DNA from: Rosa chinensis
Lineage: Eukaryota; Streptophyta; Magnoliopsida; Rosales; Rosaceae
Assembly (NCBI RefSeq): GCF_002994745.2
Contig: NC_037092.1
Span: 81,512,824 to 81,576,823 of the forward strand
DNA: 64,000 nucleotides
Reading direction: 5' to 3'
Part shown: positions 11,363 through 23,684 of the stretch, one piece after another
Layout of the letters: each line of letters opens with the position of its first letter
Position numbering within the stretch: position 1 is the stretch's first letter
Notes under the pieces: model-generated
Told to the model about the DNA's origin: nothing
Seen by the model: the letters and a program-made list of their open reading frames with translations, nothing else
Databases searched by the model: none
Translations under genes and position numbers: made by a program

Positions 11363-12561
11363 GATTGGATGGAAATGCCGGTAACTTGCCAAAGTGGTAT
11401 GCAATTGTTGTGGTAGTTTTCATCTGCACATATGTAGCAGGGTTTGCTCGGTCATGGGGTCCTCTAGGGTGGCTAGTCCCTAGTGAAATATTCCCCTTGG
11501 AAATCAGGTCAGCTGCTCAGAGTGTCAATGTCTCAGTCAACATGATCTTCACCTTCATTGTGGCTCAAGTCTTCTTGACAATGTTATGCCACATGAAATT
11601 CGGGCTCTTCATCTTCTTCGCATTCTTTGTGTGTCATGTCCGTTTTCGTGTACTTTTTCTTGCCCGAGACAAAGGGGATCCCAATTGAAGAGATGAGCAG
11701 GGTTTGGAAACAGCATTGGTACTGGAAGAGATTTGTTACCGATGAAGATTACCCCAACGATGGTTATGAGATGAGCAAGCCAACAATTGTCAACATTGTG
11801 TAATTGGTCATGGGCAAATATGCCTATTCATTTACTTGTTTAGTTTTCTTTCGTTCAAATTTGTTTTGTTTGTTTGTTTTTTTTTTTTTTTTTTAAACAA
11901 AAGAAAAAAGAGTCAGTCAACCTCTGCTTCAATAACCCAGAGTTTCGTTCAACCATAATGATCTAGGTAGGTATTAGTGATTGCTATTGCAGTTTCCCCT
12001 TTTTTCTGGTTTTGCTATTCAATTTTGTTGTTCGCTTGTTTGTTGGATTGATGGATATCAATATCGATACTGAGATGTATCTGCAAGGTGGAGAACCCTT
12101 GATGGTCTCCGTCGATTGGCGTAGCTACTTGATGCCAGAATCACGAGAAAGTATGTAATGGTTCTCTTTCAGTAATAGCTATATGTTCTATTCTTACTCT
12201 TTGGGTTGAAAATTGATTCTACCAAATGTATTGGTATGGTTAGACACATGTATGAACGTTTTTTTTTTTTTTTTTTCAATTTATTTTCCATTTAAAACCA
12301 GAAGCATGTTGGATAGAAGGATATGTGGGGAGATGCTCTTAGTTGGTGACATTCCGTAGCTTTTTGTCATGGTCTGGTATAGAGGCAATCCCAGCATTAG
12401 GTAGAGGAATAGCAGTGATTTCAACTATAAAGGCACTAATTGAAAGAATTTAGTCTTAGAGATGTGATGAATATAAAGACTGGTTTTAGCATGAAAGTGG
12501 ATGGTTAATGTCTATCAAGCATATGAATATATGTTGGATGACTGAAGTTAACAAGCTTAGA

Positions 12562-12565
<4 letters not shown>

Positions 12566-12594
<29 letters not shown>
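12566..12594. repeat. (TA)n microsatellite, left flank of foldback element
   Basis: A run of TA dinucleotides resumes at about 12969-12994, after the GC-rich element, and is followed there by a CA run to about 13010. One microsatellite was probably split by the insertion. Confidence 0.85.
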
Positions 12595-12597
<3 letters not shown>

Positions 12598-12968
12598 GCG
12601 GGTTCTGAAGCGGACGTCCGCACTTGGCTAAAGTGCGGACGGCGACGCAGCGGCGGCGTTCCAGGCTGCGACGGCGGCTCGGGGCTTGGCGGACGGAGGC
12701 CGGAGGCTTGGTGGACGGTTCTGGGCAGCGTTCGAGGTCGGAGGAGGTCGGAGTTGCAGGTTTCTGGGCAGCGAGCTCACCTGCAACTGCAGGTTTCTGG
12801 CCAAGGCTGCAACCACGTCGCCGGCGACTCCACCGACTGCAGACCCGTCCGTCTGACCCGTGGTGTCCGTCCGACAAGCTCCGCTGCTCCGTCGCACCCC
12901 GAGCCGAGCTGCAGCAGCGCCGTCCGCACTTTAACGAAAGTGCGGACGTCCTCTTTCGAACGCGTCCG
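12595..12968. mobile_element. GC-rich foldback/MITE element inside a TA microsatellite
   Basis: Termini of about 50 bp are inverted repeats at roughly 80% match. The left contains CGGACGTCCGCACTT and AAAGTGCGGACGGCG, and the right end repeats both in reverse complement. Each terminus is itself a hairpin (GTCCGCACTT with AAGTGCGGAC). The interior is strongly GC-rich, unlike the AT-rich intron around it. It resembles MITEs that target TA repeats, such as the rice Micron type, but family assignment is uncertain. Frames of up to about 170 codons across it carry TA-repeat peptides and are not genes. Confidence 0.7.
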
Positions 12969-13011
<43 letters not shown>

Positions 13012-14547
13012 TAGCTCTGTGTGAATTCAAATCAATTTTGTATAATCTTTAGGAGATTTGAAAAAATGTCAGTTGATTTTAGTAAAGAAAAAATTAAATA
13101 TAATACATGTAGTTTTTTCTAAGAGAATAATCTGCTCTGAGAATTCAGTGTTGCTGTGGATGTATTGAAGCTAAAGGCTTGAATGACATTGAACTCTTTT
13201 TGTCCAAGTTGATGTTGTTACAGTCGAATCATGCCATCTTAAACAATATCAGATATGGTCTAGTGATTGGTGAGGTTTGGTTCCATATCTGCTTGTTTTA
13301 AATACTGAAACTTCTTCAGCACATCTAAAAAATTGCAACTTTCCTTGTCAAATCTACTGATCGATTATTTTCTGTACTCTTTTGTGGTCAGTTTTATTTC
13401 TTTTTGGAAAATTTAGTCAATTTATGTTTAATCAGAAGTCACTTGACATGTATTGCATACAAAGAGCTAATACACTGAAACACGATACATTCATAATAAT
13501 CCTGAATCCACTTCTAGTGTCCATATTTAGACCTCCATGCCTGAATGGTTATAATAGAAGTTATTATGTGTTGCATGTAAAGACTGGATACATTGAAGAG
13601 GCATCTTCCTTTCTCTGATCAAGAAGGATTACAGGAACTCCAGAAAATGGCTTTAAGGTTTGAGGAAAAGGTTTATACTGCTGCCACAAGCCAGGTACTT
13701 CCATGACTCTTGGTGTCCTAATTTTTTCATGGTTCATGTAAGCAACTTTGAATTCACATATATAATACATACAAATGGGTATTGATTGCTTGTCTATGTA
13801 ATGATTGTAATCTAAATTTGGGTGGATCTCTGTTTGTAGTCGGATTATCTGCGGAAAATTTCTGTGAAAATGCTAACAATGGATAGATCAAGTCTCAGAA
13901 CACAATGGCCAACTCCTTGCAATTCAACTCTGCTGGAAATAGCAACACAACCCCGATCCATGTAAAAACACCAACAAATGATGTTCTCCAATTTCATGCA
14001 ACTCTAGACTGGAATTCTTTTGCTGTGTCTTGTATTTAGTTCTCAGGCAAAGGATTGAACACTTGGTCTTCTATCAACAAAACAGAAAGAAATATATGTA
14101 TTGCCTGCTTAATTTCTAAACCCTACTAACAGAATAGAAATCAAATAAATTAACCTCGTTAGCAGCTTTTTCACCTCACACGAAATAGATGTGCAGACCA
14201 CCAATTTTTTTTTTTTTTCCTGTTTTAGGATTAGAATCATGCCGTTATTTCAGAGAAGTCTAATCCATTTTATACTAGTAGAATCTAGGATATATATCTG
14301 TAATTATGGAAAAAGAAGTAAACTAAACTCAGAAGTTGGTAAAATCCAAGGTACAACTCTTGTTCAAGGCAAGCACTCGACTTTGTTTTGGTTGCTTACA
14401 CCTCATATTTTTTTTTTCTGATGCCCAGTTCAGTCCATGGTGATCTAATCCTTTGGATGATCTGATTTTGGTCTTAATTCAAAAATTCTTGCACTTTCCA
14501 CTTTTATCTGGTTTTGCAATTCAACTTTGTTGTTTTGTTGGATATTA

Positions 14548-15571
14548 GGATCTATAATGAGAGGCCTCCTCAACGTGGAGAACCCTCAATGCACAATGTC
14601 GATTGGAGAGTCAATTGCTGCCAGATTCACATGAAATAATAGCCAAAAGAATGTCAGTATGTCTGTCCTAAAAGAAAGAAAAGTTAGGAATTCATAAAGT
14701 GTACTGGTTGTCTCATCAGCAGAAGATTTTTGTTCTTACTGTTTGGTTCAAATATTGGTTTTCTCCAGATATTTTGGTTTGTGGTTTAGAAACTTGGTCT
14801 ATTTAATTTTCTTTTCTGTTTAAACTCAGAGGCATGTTACTTGTTTCATGCCTTATATGGGTTTCTATGGAGGTGCCCAGTAATGATAGTAAGTGGCCTT
14901 GCTGTTCCTTGGACTTTTGTTATGGTCGAAAAAGGGCAATCTCAGCCTTAAGTATGCTAAATGAAACAATATAGTCTAATGGATATAAGAGGCTGGTTTT
15001 TAACATGAAGGTAGATTATTGATGTCTCACAGGTATACGTGCATATTAGTTTACATAAATGTAGCTCTTGCATGTTCATCTATGTGAATGCATATAGAAA
15101 TGCCTGGGAATCTACTGAAGCTAACAAGCTTGAATACTATATAACCAAGTTTTAACGCTAGATAATACATGCATAATATATTACACATATGCAGGATCAT
15201 GCGGATGTACTGAAGTTGCCAACCTTGATGATTTATAATTTCTGTGAATAGCAGTTGCCTTCTGGCCTAATACGGACACTAAAGCTATTCTATCTGCTGG
15301 TTTCATATTTTTCTTTCCGGACAATTTAGTTCATTGAAATCTGTTTTCTTCACTGTGTTTCTACTTTCTTAGTTAAGGAAATCCATCTCCATGCTTTCAT
15401 GGTCTATTAGACTATAACTAACTAGCAACTAAAACATACTGCATGTAAAGAACTGAGACGTTTAAGAGGCATATATCTTCCCTTCTCGAATCTAGAGGGT
15501 TTACTTGAAATTAGGAGTGTGGCTGTAAGATTTGAGGAAAAGGTGTATGCTGCTGCATCAAGCCAGATACT
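14548..15571 (+). pseudogene. MED15-like KIX relic 2
   Basis: The exon-1 relic at about 14548-14660 lost its ATG (ATC) and runs into a stop after the DWRVN segment. The exon-2 relic at about 15452-15570 has an indel in the KRHLPF part and a mutated donor (AT for GT), but still reads VRFEEKVYAAASSQ at its end. No exon 3 is recognisable before the next module. It is non-coding decay of the array unit. Confidence 0.7.
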
Positions 15572-15606
15572 TCCGTAACTCTTGGTGCCCTAATTGTCCA
15601 TGATAG

Positions 15607-16051
15607 TTATATCTTGGGTTATTATCACAAATGGTACCTGAACAATACCTCAATTTTATCGATGGTACCTGAACTTCAATTTTGATCACAACCAGTACCC
15701 GAACTTTTCGATTTCATTTTAAATGGTACCTAGAGCCACCCCGGTCACTATTCTGACTAAAAATGGCATGGGAGGCGATCATAGTGATGATTTTTTATGA
15801 TTTCAAGGGTTGCGATCATATATAGTAATGATTTTTTGGTAATAGACTTGCCTTGAACTTATTTTTTTATTTTTTATTTTTTTAGATTTGGGTTTTTTGG
15901 CCTGAATAGTGACCGAATGTGGCCTTAGGTACCATTTAAAATGAAATCAAAAAGTTCGGGTACTGGTTGTGATCAAAATTGAAGTTTAGGTACCATCAAT
16001 AAAATAGAAGATAAGTTCAGGTAATATTTATGATAATAACCCTTATATCTT
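15607..16051. mobile_element. MULE-type MITE with 9-bp target duplication and long TIRs
   Basis: The element spans 15616-16042 (427 bp). The terminal inverted repeats are about 150 bp each and begin GGGTTATTATCA, with repeated GGTACCTGAAC motifs. The target site TTATATCTT is duplicated exactly at 15607-15615 and 16043-16051. A 9-bp duplication points to Mutator-like transposase. The centre is AT-rich and non-coding. Confidence 0.88.
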
Positions 16052-16595
16052 ACTTGCACAGTGTGGTATTCTTTATTTTCCAACATCCTTTATATAGATT
16101 CTAGTTTCCTCTGTATCTCTTTTTCAGTAGGATTATTACGAAAAATATTTAGAAGTCATGGAAGAACTGTTCAGGTGGGTGTCAAAAGGAAAAAAGGAAA
16201 CATTTGATTAAACAATGGAAATAAAAGCCCAGCCTATGCAGAAGCCCACTAGGGGTACAACAGAAAACAAAATACAACCTTTAATTAGTGCTAAATCCAC
16301 AAGAAAAGTCCATGGTCCAGTTCTTTATACAAATGCGGGATTCGTCTGCAATTATAGAAATGAAGTAAAGGTGACCAAGAAGTTAGTAAAGTGCACAGCA
16401 GAGTTCTACTTCTTCATTTGAGTCAGTTAACCTGTGTCTTCCTCCACCTCTCTCAAGGTAATAATCATTTCAACAACCCAAAGTTTCTTTCAGTCTTGAT
16501 GATCCAAGTATTGGGATGATTTGATGTAATCTTGGTTCTGACTATTGTTGCAGTTTTTATCTCGTTTTGCAATTCATCTTTGTTGTTTTGTTTGT

Positions 16596-17985
16596 TAGAT
16601 TCAGTGATCAGAGGCCTCCACAGGGTGGAGAAGCCTTGAATGGCGCCCGCGATTGGAGAATCTACTTGATGCCAGATTCAAGGCAAAGAATTGTCAGAAG
16701 ATGTAAGTATGTTTGGAAAGTAAGAATGTAAGAAATACATTGTTCGTTAAGAATTCAATGTTGCTGTTAAGAATCTCTATGCCCTTTGTGTCATTAACTT
16801 ATTACATGTGATGATTGGATGTACTGATTAGGCATCTCAGTTTCTATGATACCAAGAGGAATTAGATGAAACTAGAGGAAATAGTTGTGAGGTTTGAGAA
16901 AAAGATTCATACTGCTGCTTCCTAAATTTTTCATGTTAAACATAAGAGTACTCTAATGTGCACATATACATTACACTTGTATATTGTTTCTTTTTTAATT
17001 TTCATCTCTCTATGTCAAGGATAATGGCAAACTAGGTTTTCAATGGATCTGTTATTCTAAAAGCATGTTACTTTGTTCATGCCATAAGTGTTTATCTGGG
17101 AAGTAACCAGTAATAGTAGAAGATCGATGGTTCCCTTTCAGTAGCTTTTTATATCAGAGACAGTTGCAGGGAAATCTCAATTGATTTCAATTAAAGAGGC
17201 ACTAACTGAAAGAGTGCAGCTTGAGGGATATGATGGATATATAGCAGAAAATGAGTGGTTGTAGAACAAACTCAAATGATTCATATTCAAGTGGATGTAT
17301 TGAAAATACCAACTGAAAGAGTGCAGCTTGAGGGATATGATGAATTATATATCAGTCATTGCCCTTTCTCTGAGTCTACAAATTGTTATCAACTGCTTAT
17401 TCCTTCTGTTCTGCTATGGAAATTAAAGCTAAAAGAGGTCATGGTTATTATCTTCTCCATTCTGGTTTCCGTACTTTTCTTTTTAGACAATTTGGGCCAT
17501 TGATGTCTATATTCTTCAGTCTAAATTTTTTGTTAAGAGGTCCATCTCCGTTGATTTGTATGGTCACTGACTTACTAAATATATTGCATGTAAAGAACTG
17601 ATGTGTTGAAGAGGCATCTTCCCTTCTCTGGCCAAGGGGGGTTACTTGAACGGCAGAGAATTGCTACAAGGTTCGAGGATAAGTTGTATGCTACTGCATC
17701 AAGCCAGGTGCTTCCATAACTCTTGGGATCCTAATAATTGTATGCTACTTATATATGTATTTCACTTGCATAGTGTGCTACTGTTTGTTTTTCAACTCTC
17801 CCTGTATCGAAGATGTATTAGCTTCATATATAATCTTACTTTTGTGCGGATCTCTTTTTCCAGTCGGATTATCTACAAAAAATTTCTCTGAAGTTGCTTG
17901 CCATTGAGACCGCGGGAGTTGCAACAAGTCCCCCCTCCAACCTGAAACGGCATCGTGCCCTTGCTTTTGAAAGAGACTAATGCTA
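16596..17985 (+). pseudogene. MED15-like KIX relic 3
   Basis: The exon-1 relic (about 16600-16704) reads SDQRPPQGGEALNGARDWR and then RQRIVRR, with no ATG at the usual place. One decayed exon 2 lies at about 16848-16930 and a better one at about 17600-17708 (VLKRHLPFSGQGGLLERQRIA to ASSQ). Exon 3 at about 17864-17980 starts SDYLQKISLKLLAIET and continues into a C-terminal stretch rather than a normal donor. A phrase of about 30 bp around 'gagtgcagcttgaggg' occurs twice (about 17212 and 17317). Two exon-2 copies show internal rearrangement. Confidence 0.7.
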
Positions 17986-18189
17986 GTTCTGTAACTTGTC
18001 CTATTTGAAGTTGATAATATTTACTGTTCTTGTGAAATAAGAAGAAAACTCGGAGCTTCTGAAACTGGAGTGATTATTGTATAATAGCACAAAACAATTC
18101 CGTAGCGGTTTGTAATATCTCTGAATATTGAAGTACTTTAGAGCTACATGCAAACACGTACTTGTATCCTTATAGATATAAACTCCGAT

Positions 18190-19440
18190 TGTTCATATTA
18201 TGCCACTAAAAGCTGAGAATCATCAGAATTAACTGTGAGTATTGATGCATTGTACTGGAATTATGTATGCATTAACAGTAAGAGTGTAGGACTGTACAGA
18301 TAGATTGCAGTCAAAGTGATCATGCTTTGCACTAGAACTACCGGTACTAGGAATGACTCAATTGTGACATTCCTCTTAGGCCTCTGTTTGTATCGAAACA
18401 TAATAGAAATCTTAACACAAATTTTTTAATTTGTATTTTTACTCTGACTATAATTTTTGCCAGAATTAAATTACACTCTGTTCTTTAGTTGCTCTTGTGC
18501 AGCTCTGGGACCTTGTAACATGAGACTTTAGTGGTTGTCTTTGCAGTAGAGAAAATTGGTTTTTCCATGTTTTTTACTGGAAACTGAGACTCTTGGAGTC
18601 TTGGATCAAGTTTCATTTCTTTAACTTTGTGACCTAGAAGAAAGTTACTTGTTACCCTTCTAGTAGCTACTTATAGCAGAGATAGTTCTGTCACAACTTT
18701 GCATTTGGCTCTGCCGTAGTTTGTGATAACCTGAACGCCGAGATGTAGAAGGCACTAATTAGCAATGAGTTTGAATATGAAGGCGCCAATTGGAATTCAG
18801 AAGAATACGGTTTGAAAGATATGGTGGATATATTAACAGCGCATGTCTAAATGGAAATATTGTAGTTAAATTATGCCTTCTGGTCTGATATGGATGATGA
18901 AGTACTAGTGACTGCTGATGTCTGGTTACATTAGGTGGGAACTTTAACATTATTATAAGACAGTTTATTTCACTTTGAATTCACCTTCATGGTTAATATG
19001 TAACACAATTACTACGTCTGTTGCATATAAAGAATTGATGTGTCAAAGAGGATTCCCTCCCATAGTCATATGGGATTACCAGAACTCCAGAGAATCGCTG
19101 CAACGTTTGAGGAGAAAATATATGCTGTTGCCTCAAGCCAGGTACATCAAAAGCTCTGCTGCAAGTTCTAATATTTCTTCTGAGGAAAAGATACATTACA
19201 AATGCAACTGCCATACATAGAGATTGCTCACTTTTCCTTAACTCTCTTTGTATTATGGGGATATATGGCTATTACATCTAAGCTTTTTAGCATTTGCATC
19301 TCTTTTTCCAGTCGGATTATCTACGAAAAATTTCTCTCAAGATGCTCAACTGGAACACCAAACCTCATTCTCCCTCCAACCTGAAATGGCATTGTGTCCT
19401 TGCTTTTGGTATCTTGGAGCAATCTGCAAGTGATGTGCAT
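18190..19440 (+). pseudogene. MED15-like KIX relic 4 (exons 2 and 3 only)
   Basis: The exon-2 relic around 19040-19142 reads LPELQRIAATFEEKIYAVASSQ. Exon 3 at about 19312-19400 starts SDYLRKISLKMLNWNT. The upstream part (18190-18960) is intron-like and is closely repeated at 30005-31090, so a whole segment was copied to the other side of copia B and the PPR pseudogene. No first exon is seen. Confidence 0.65.
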
Positions 19441-20000
19441 AATGGATCAATTATATCAATTTCAAGTCCAAGGAAAAGAACATAACAAGGAACCAAGTAT
19501 TTCAACTGAACTGCAAGCGATGTTGACATTACTACAGCTCTAATCGGGGGAAGGAAAGTTGTAACAAACCAATCATTATGATGCTATTACATATAAAATA
19601 CAGTAAAGCAGAATGCATTTCTTCCATTATTTTGGACGATTTCATCTAAAAGTTCCTGGGAATAACTTTCCCGTAATAGTACTTCACTAAAGCTTCTCTG
19701 TACTTTACACAAGTTCTATATTTCAACCACATCTATCCCTGCTCAGTCCTAATGGTAAGTACAATCGGGAGATTACCATCACAAGCTCATATTTCCTCTT
19801 CTTTGAGGCTCGAGTGTCCTAAATCTTCCCGGCATCCATTAGAATAGTAGCAAATAGATGACATGAACTTTGCCTAAAGTTGATTAAATGCGAATAGTGA
19901 GCATATTGAAGATGTTAGGGTAGTATAAGGCAAAACTGATTGTGATGCAATCACCAATCATGTTTTGCAGTTATGAGTCATAACTCATAAGTGACAGATC
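19441..20000. other. Intergenic, no gene seen
   Basis: AT-rich sequence between relic 4 and copia B. No open frame, RNA gene or repeat is supported beyond the AGATC target site at 19996-20000. Confidence 0.6.
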
Positions 20001-20176
20001 TGTTGTAGGAGAATAGAATTGTGTGTTTATTATTGATAATAGGAGCCCTTATATAGGGAGTTACAAGGTATACAAAAGGTAAGAGAATCCGAATACAATT
20101 GAATACCTATAACACTTTTCTATTACAATTCTAAACCCTAGTTTGTAGAGGCACACTATGTCGACATCCTTCAACA
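20001..20176 (-). repeat. 3' LTR of copia B
   Basis: The LTR runs TGTTGTAGG to CTTCAACA. A minus-strand TATA box, CCCTATATAAGGG, lies inside. The polypurine tract (sense AAGGGGGAG) follows immediately at 20177-20185. Confidence 0.9.
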
Positions 20177-20338
20177 CTCCCCCTTGTGCCGCTCAAACTT
20201 GGTGATGATGCTTTGATTGTTGCCTCGTTAAAAACCTTGCCAGGTAACAAAAACCCTGTGGGACAAAAATAACCCTAGTCGAAGGACAAAAAGAGCACAA
20301 CACGTCCTTCACTCTTCGAGATCGAACATGTAGACATC

Positions 20339-22187
20339 ATGCCTCCCCTGATGTCAATATCTCCTCCTGATTGCTACAATCATGGGAGTTCGGATAACTT
20401 TCTCAATCCGATGCTCTTCACATGTTTCACGAAGGTGGATTTTGGTAACGACTTAGTAAATAAGTCCGCTACATTATCTTCTGATCGGATTTGGTTCACT
20501 TCAATATTTAGAAATGCTTGTTGTCATTTTGATGGAGGGGAGGAGGAGCACGGAAGGTGGCATTTTTCCTTGTGGGGTTCGATCCCACACTTCAGTCATC
20601 TCTTTTCTCTGTAGGGATAGAACAAGCTCATATCAATCGTACCTCTCAAATATCGAAAGATTGTCTTTATACCAATCTAATGGCGTTGCGTTGGCTCGGG
20701 GCTATGTCTAGCCAACAAGTTCATAATAATTGAGGTGTCCGGTCTTGTATTGTGCTAAGTACAATAATGCGCCTATTGTACATAAGTAAGCACTTCTGCT
20801 ATTAACACGTCTTCGTCATCATCCCTGGGACGAAACGGATCCCTTTTAGGGCCAAGACTACTGATGACCATGGTGCATCTTTGACTTTATCAAAAATGTC
20901 TATTGACACGGTATACGAGTTCTGAATCTAGACAAAACCGTGTTCTCCCAAGGTCCTTCCTCTCAAACTCGGATTTCAGGTGTTCAGCGGTTTCTCTTAA
21001 CTCTCAAGGGTTCCAATTATGTTTATCAACATAAACCGCGAAGATTGCAAATCTGGAACTTGTCATGGAAACACGTGGGCATAGTTCATCATATCCCTTC
21101 CCAATCAAGTAGTCATTTTAGTTAGCATTTCAACCTCGTTGCAAATACGCTCCGTGGTCTAGAGCCACTTAACTTGGGAAAATGAAGTCCACAAGAACCT
21201 TCATTATATTCCGTATCTAGATCCCCATAGAGATACGTAGTGACCACATTCATAAGCTGTATGTTCAGTTATTTGGAAACTACCAAACTGACAAGGTAGT
21301 GGAGTGCAATGACATCCATTACGAGAGAATATGTCTTCTCGTAGTCGATTCCAGGGCGTTGTGAGAAACCTTGCGCCATAAGGCGAGATTACCATATCTT
21401 TTTCTCATCACGCTATCTAACGAAGACCTATTAATGTCAATAGGTTTTATGTTAGGAGGTGTTGGCATCTCAGTCCCGAAATCCTTCCTCTTCGTTAGTG
21501 AATCCAATTCAACTTGGATCGCATCTTTCCATTTAGGCCAATTTTCTCTACATTGGCATTCTTCAACGGAGTAAGGTTCGATGTCATTGGTCTCAATAAT
21601 TCCACGTCCTCATGTACACTAGTGTAGTTCGTAGAGATCTCTATATTTTCAGGAATTGGTTCTAACATTGAGGCATCCCCCAACGATGTCTCTTGGACAT
21701 AACCACAATCCAAAATATTCTCATGAGACCGATTTTGAGTATCAATGATCAATGGATCAAGTTGTGCCAAACTCGCTCTCTTCCTTGGGCGAGAATCCAT
21801 CGAACCTATGGGTCTCCTATGCTCTCTAGCAGAACCCATGGCCTATGACGCCATTATGCCACCTTTGTGGCGTCACCATATCACCATCCATGGTGGTGTT
21901 GCCGTACCCATCTTCTGGGTGGCACCATGTCCTCTTGTGGGGACATCAATCCTTGCAGGCATGTTTGCAGCAGGTATATGTGATCTCGTCACTTTTAGGG
22001 GATCAAGATGAGACATAGTGGGGACAGACCACGACAATTCCTGTCGTTCCTGTTGAACATTGACATTCTAATCTCCCCCTAACGACGGGAAGACTGTCTC
22101 ATCAAAGTGACAATTCGCAAATCCAGCGAAATAGAGATCGCCTGGCAAGGGTTCTACATAGCGGACTTATAGTTGGAGACTCATGTC

Positions 22188-22226
<39 letters not shown>

Positions 22227-23600
22227 TTCGTTGCAATGACTCATGTTGATGCGCTGTGGCGGCGCAATTGGCACATGAACCGCACACTCAAATATGCATA
22301 AATACGAGATATTAGACTCGAACTCAGTCACTAGCTGTAACGCAAATAAAAGTTGAGTGGCTGCTATGAGTCATAGACGAATTAGCATAGCTACATGCAA
22401 TATTGCATAACCCAAGCGGAAATATTGGTGCGCATTACCAATGTCCGGGCTACCATCGTAGTCATTTAATGGTGGCTTTTCCGCGAGACCAATTGGGTGT
22501 GTACATGGGAATATGATACTTGATATCAATACCCAATGATATGCAATAGTCATCAAAAATTGTCGATGTAAACTCTCTAGCATTATCAAGTCAAATTGAC
22601 TGAATGGGATGATCTGGGTAGTGAGCCCGTAGCCATATGTTATGTGTTAGGAGTGTAGTATAAGCAGCATTACGAGTGGATAATGGCACAACACGTGACC
22701 AGCGTGTTTGCGTATCAACCAACACCATAAAACATCTATATGGTCCGCAAGTTGGTTGATCAAATCCATAGAATTCCCTTAGATTCTTTGTAAGAATGGA
22801 ATTATTTCCTCAATCTCCTTTGCATAGGATGGTCTCAATCCTAAATAACAAGTTTTACAGAATGAAACATGGGCTTTATAATCAACCAATGAAGGTTTTG
22901 GTTAAGCCATAATGTCATAATAGACTTGAGAAGTAGAGAGAGGAGTTTGTGGCGTCAATGCCATGTATTTACCGCAGGGGGTAGGCGGTGTCGTCCATGT
23001 ATGGCCGGTCTTTGCACAATCATGGCGCCATGAGGCGCATGTGCAGCTCTTCGAACCAATTCTTGGTTCTTACTTTTCTTCGTTCTGAAAATGGATGTCC
23101 GTGTAAAGTCTTTAATACACGGATCATCATGTCAAAGCCTATATATGTCAAAATCCCATAAGTCGTCTCTCATGACATGGTTGGATTCAATAACTCAAAT
23201 AGTGGTTACATACAACCCACTAGAGCGACACATAAGTTTCTCTAATACTCGTTTATGTCCGTAGTCATTAGAGGTGATGCAAAAGAACTCTGTCCATTCT
23301 CATAATGTGTTTCCACATGAAAACCATTGGCTCTTATATAATAAAGTTCAAATTAAGGTATGTTCAAGACATTAAGTAAAAGAATTGACACTTTATTAAT
23401 AGCCAATGATTACATCAAAGTTTCCAAAATCTAATCCAAATAAAATCAAAGTAAGACACATTGTAGTCACTCTATCCGTTTGGTAACTCCAATCAAATAT
23501 GACCAGGAAGGTAGAGAGAGACGTTGGTGGAGCGAGGCTCTCTTAAGTACCAATAATCTCAATGACTTTCCTAGACATCACATTTTATTAGGTTCGCCAC
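20339..23600 (-). pseudogene. Degenerate pol of copia B
   Basis: RNase H and RT remnants lie at 20339-21500, the linker at 21495-21839 (PIGSMDSRPRKRASLAQLD) and the integrase remnant at 22371-22620 (GLAEKPP in place of NGLAEATIK, and LGYAILHVAMLIRL). The pre-integrase part lies at about 23040-23340. A (TA)n run at about 22194-22223 interrupts the linker/integrase junction. Many stops and shifts are present, and no catalytic domain is whole. Confidence 0.8.
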
Positions 23601-23684
23601 ATAAGAAAGAGTTAATACAATTGTCATTTATTGACTAAGGCAAATTGCCATTACAAAAGTTCTTGGAAAATAAAAAGGACTAAT

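Larger units (their letters stand above)
4273..11803 (+). pseudogene. Hexose/H+ symporter (STP family) pseudogene split by a copia element
   Basis: STP proteins are plasma-membrane monosaccharide/H+ symporters of the major facilitator superfamily with 12 membrane segments. The first part (4273-5393, starts [20 protein letters not shown]) shows the family motifs [50 protein letters not shown] and [14 protein letters not shown]. The second part (11363-11803) shows [19 protein letters not shown] and ends TIVNIV, stop. There are three lesions. An extra T near 5370 shifts the frame before CIGAKFG. Copia element A is inserted with a GATTG target duplication. A 2-bp deletion near 11630 shifts the frame before the last 60 codons. 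Conserved Gly (AAMGGLIFG, here AAMRGLIFG) and Trp (GFAWSWGP, here GFARSWGP) are also changed. Neither coding part shows an intron. It cannot make a normal transporter even if the insertion is removed. Confidence 0.9.
12052..13971 (+). pseudogene. MED15-like KIX relic 1
   Basis: MED15 proteins are Mediator tail subunits whose N-terminal KIX domain binds transcription activators. Here exon 1 (12052 to about 12154) reads MDINIDTEMYLQGGEPLM and has lost the RQRIVNK end and its donor. Exon 2 (13583-13694) is intact: LDTLKRHLPFSDQEGLQ and on to YTAATSQ, with AG/GT borders. Exon 3 (13840-13971) begins SDYLRKISVKMLTMD but is out of register after the MET position because of a 2-bp insertion. A GC-rich foldback element sits in the long intron. 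No start or downstream Q-rich region is preserved, so this is very likely a relic. Confidence 0.75.

Noticed and set aside
12508..13052. Frames of about 140-170 codons across the GC-rich element
   Set aside because: They include Tyr-Ile repeats from the TA microsatellite and exist on both strands; they are artefacts of a foldback element.
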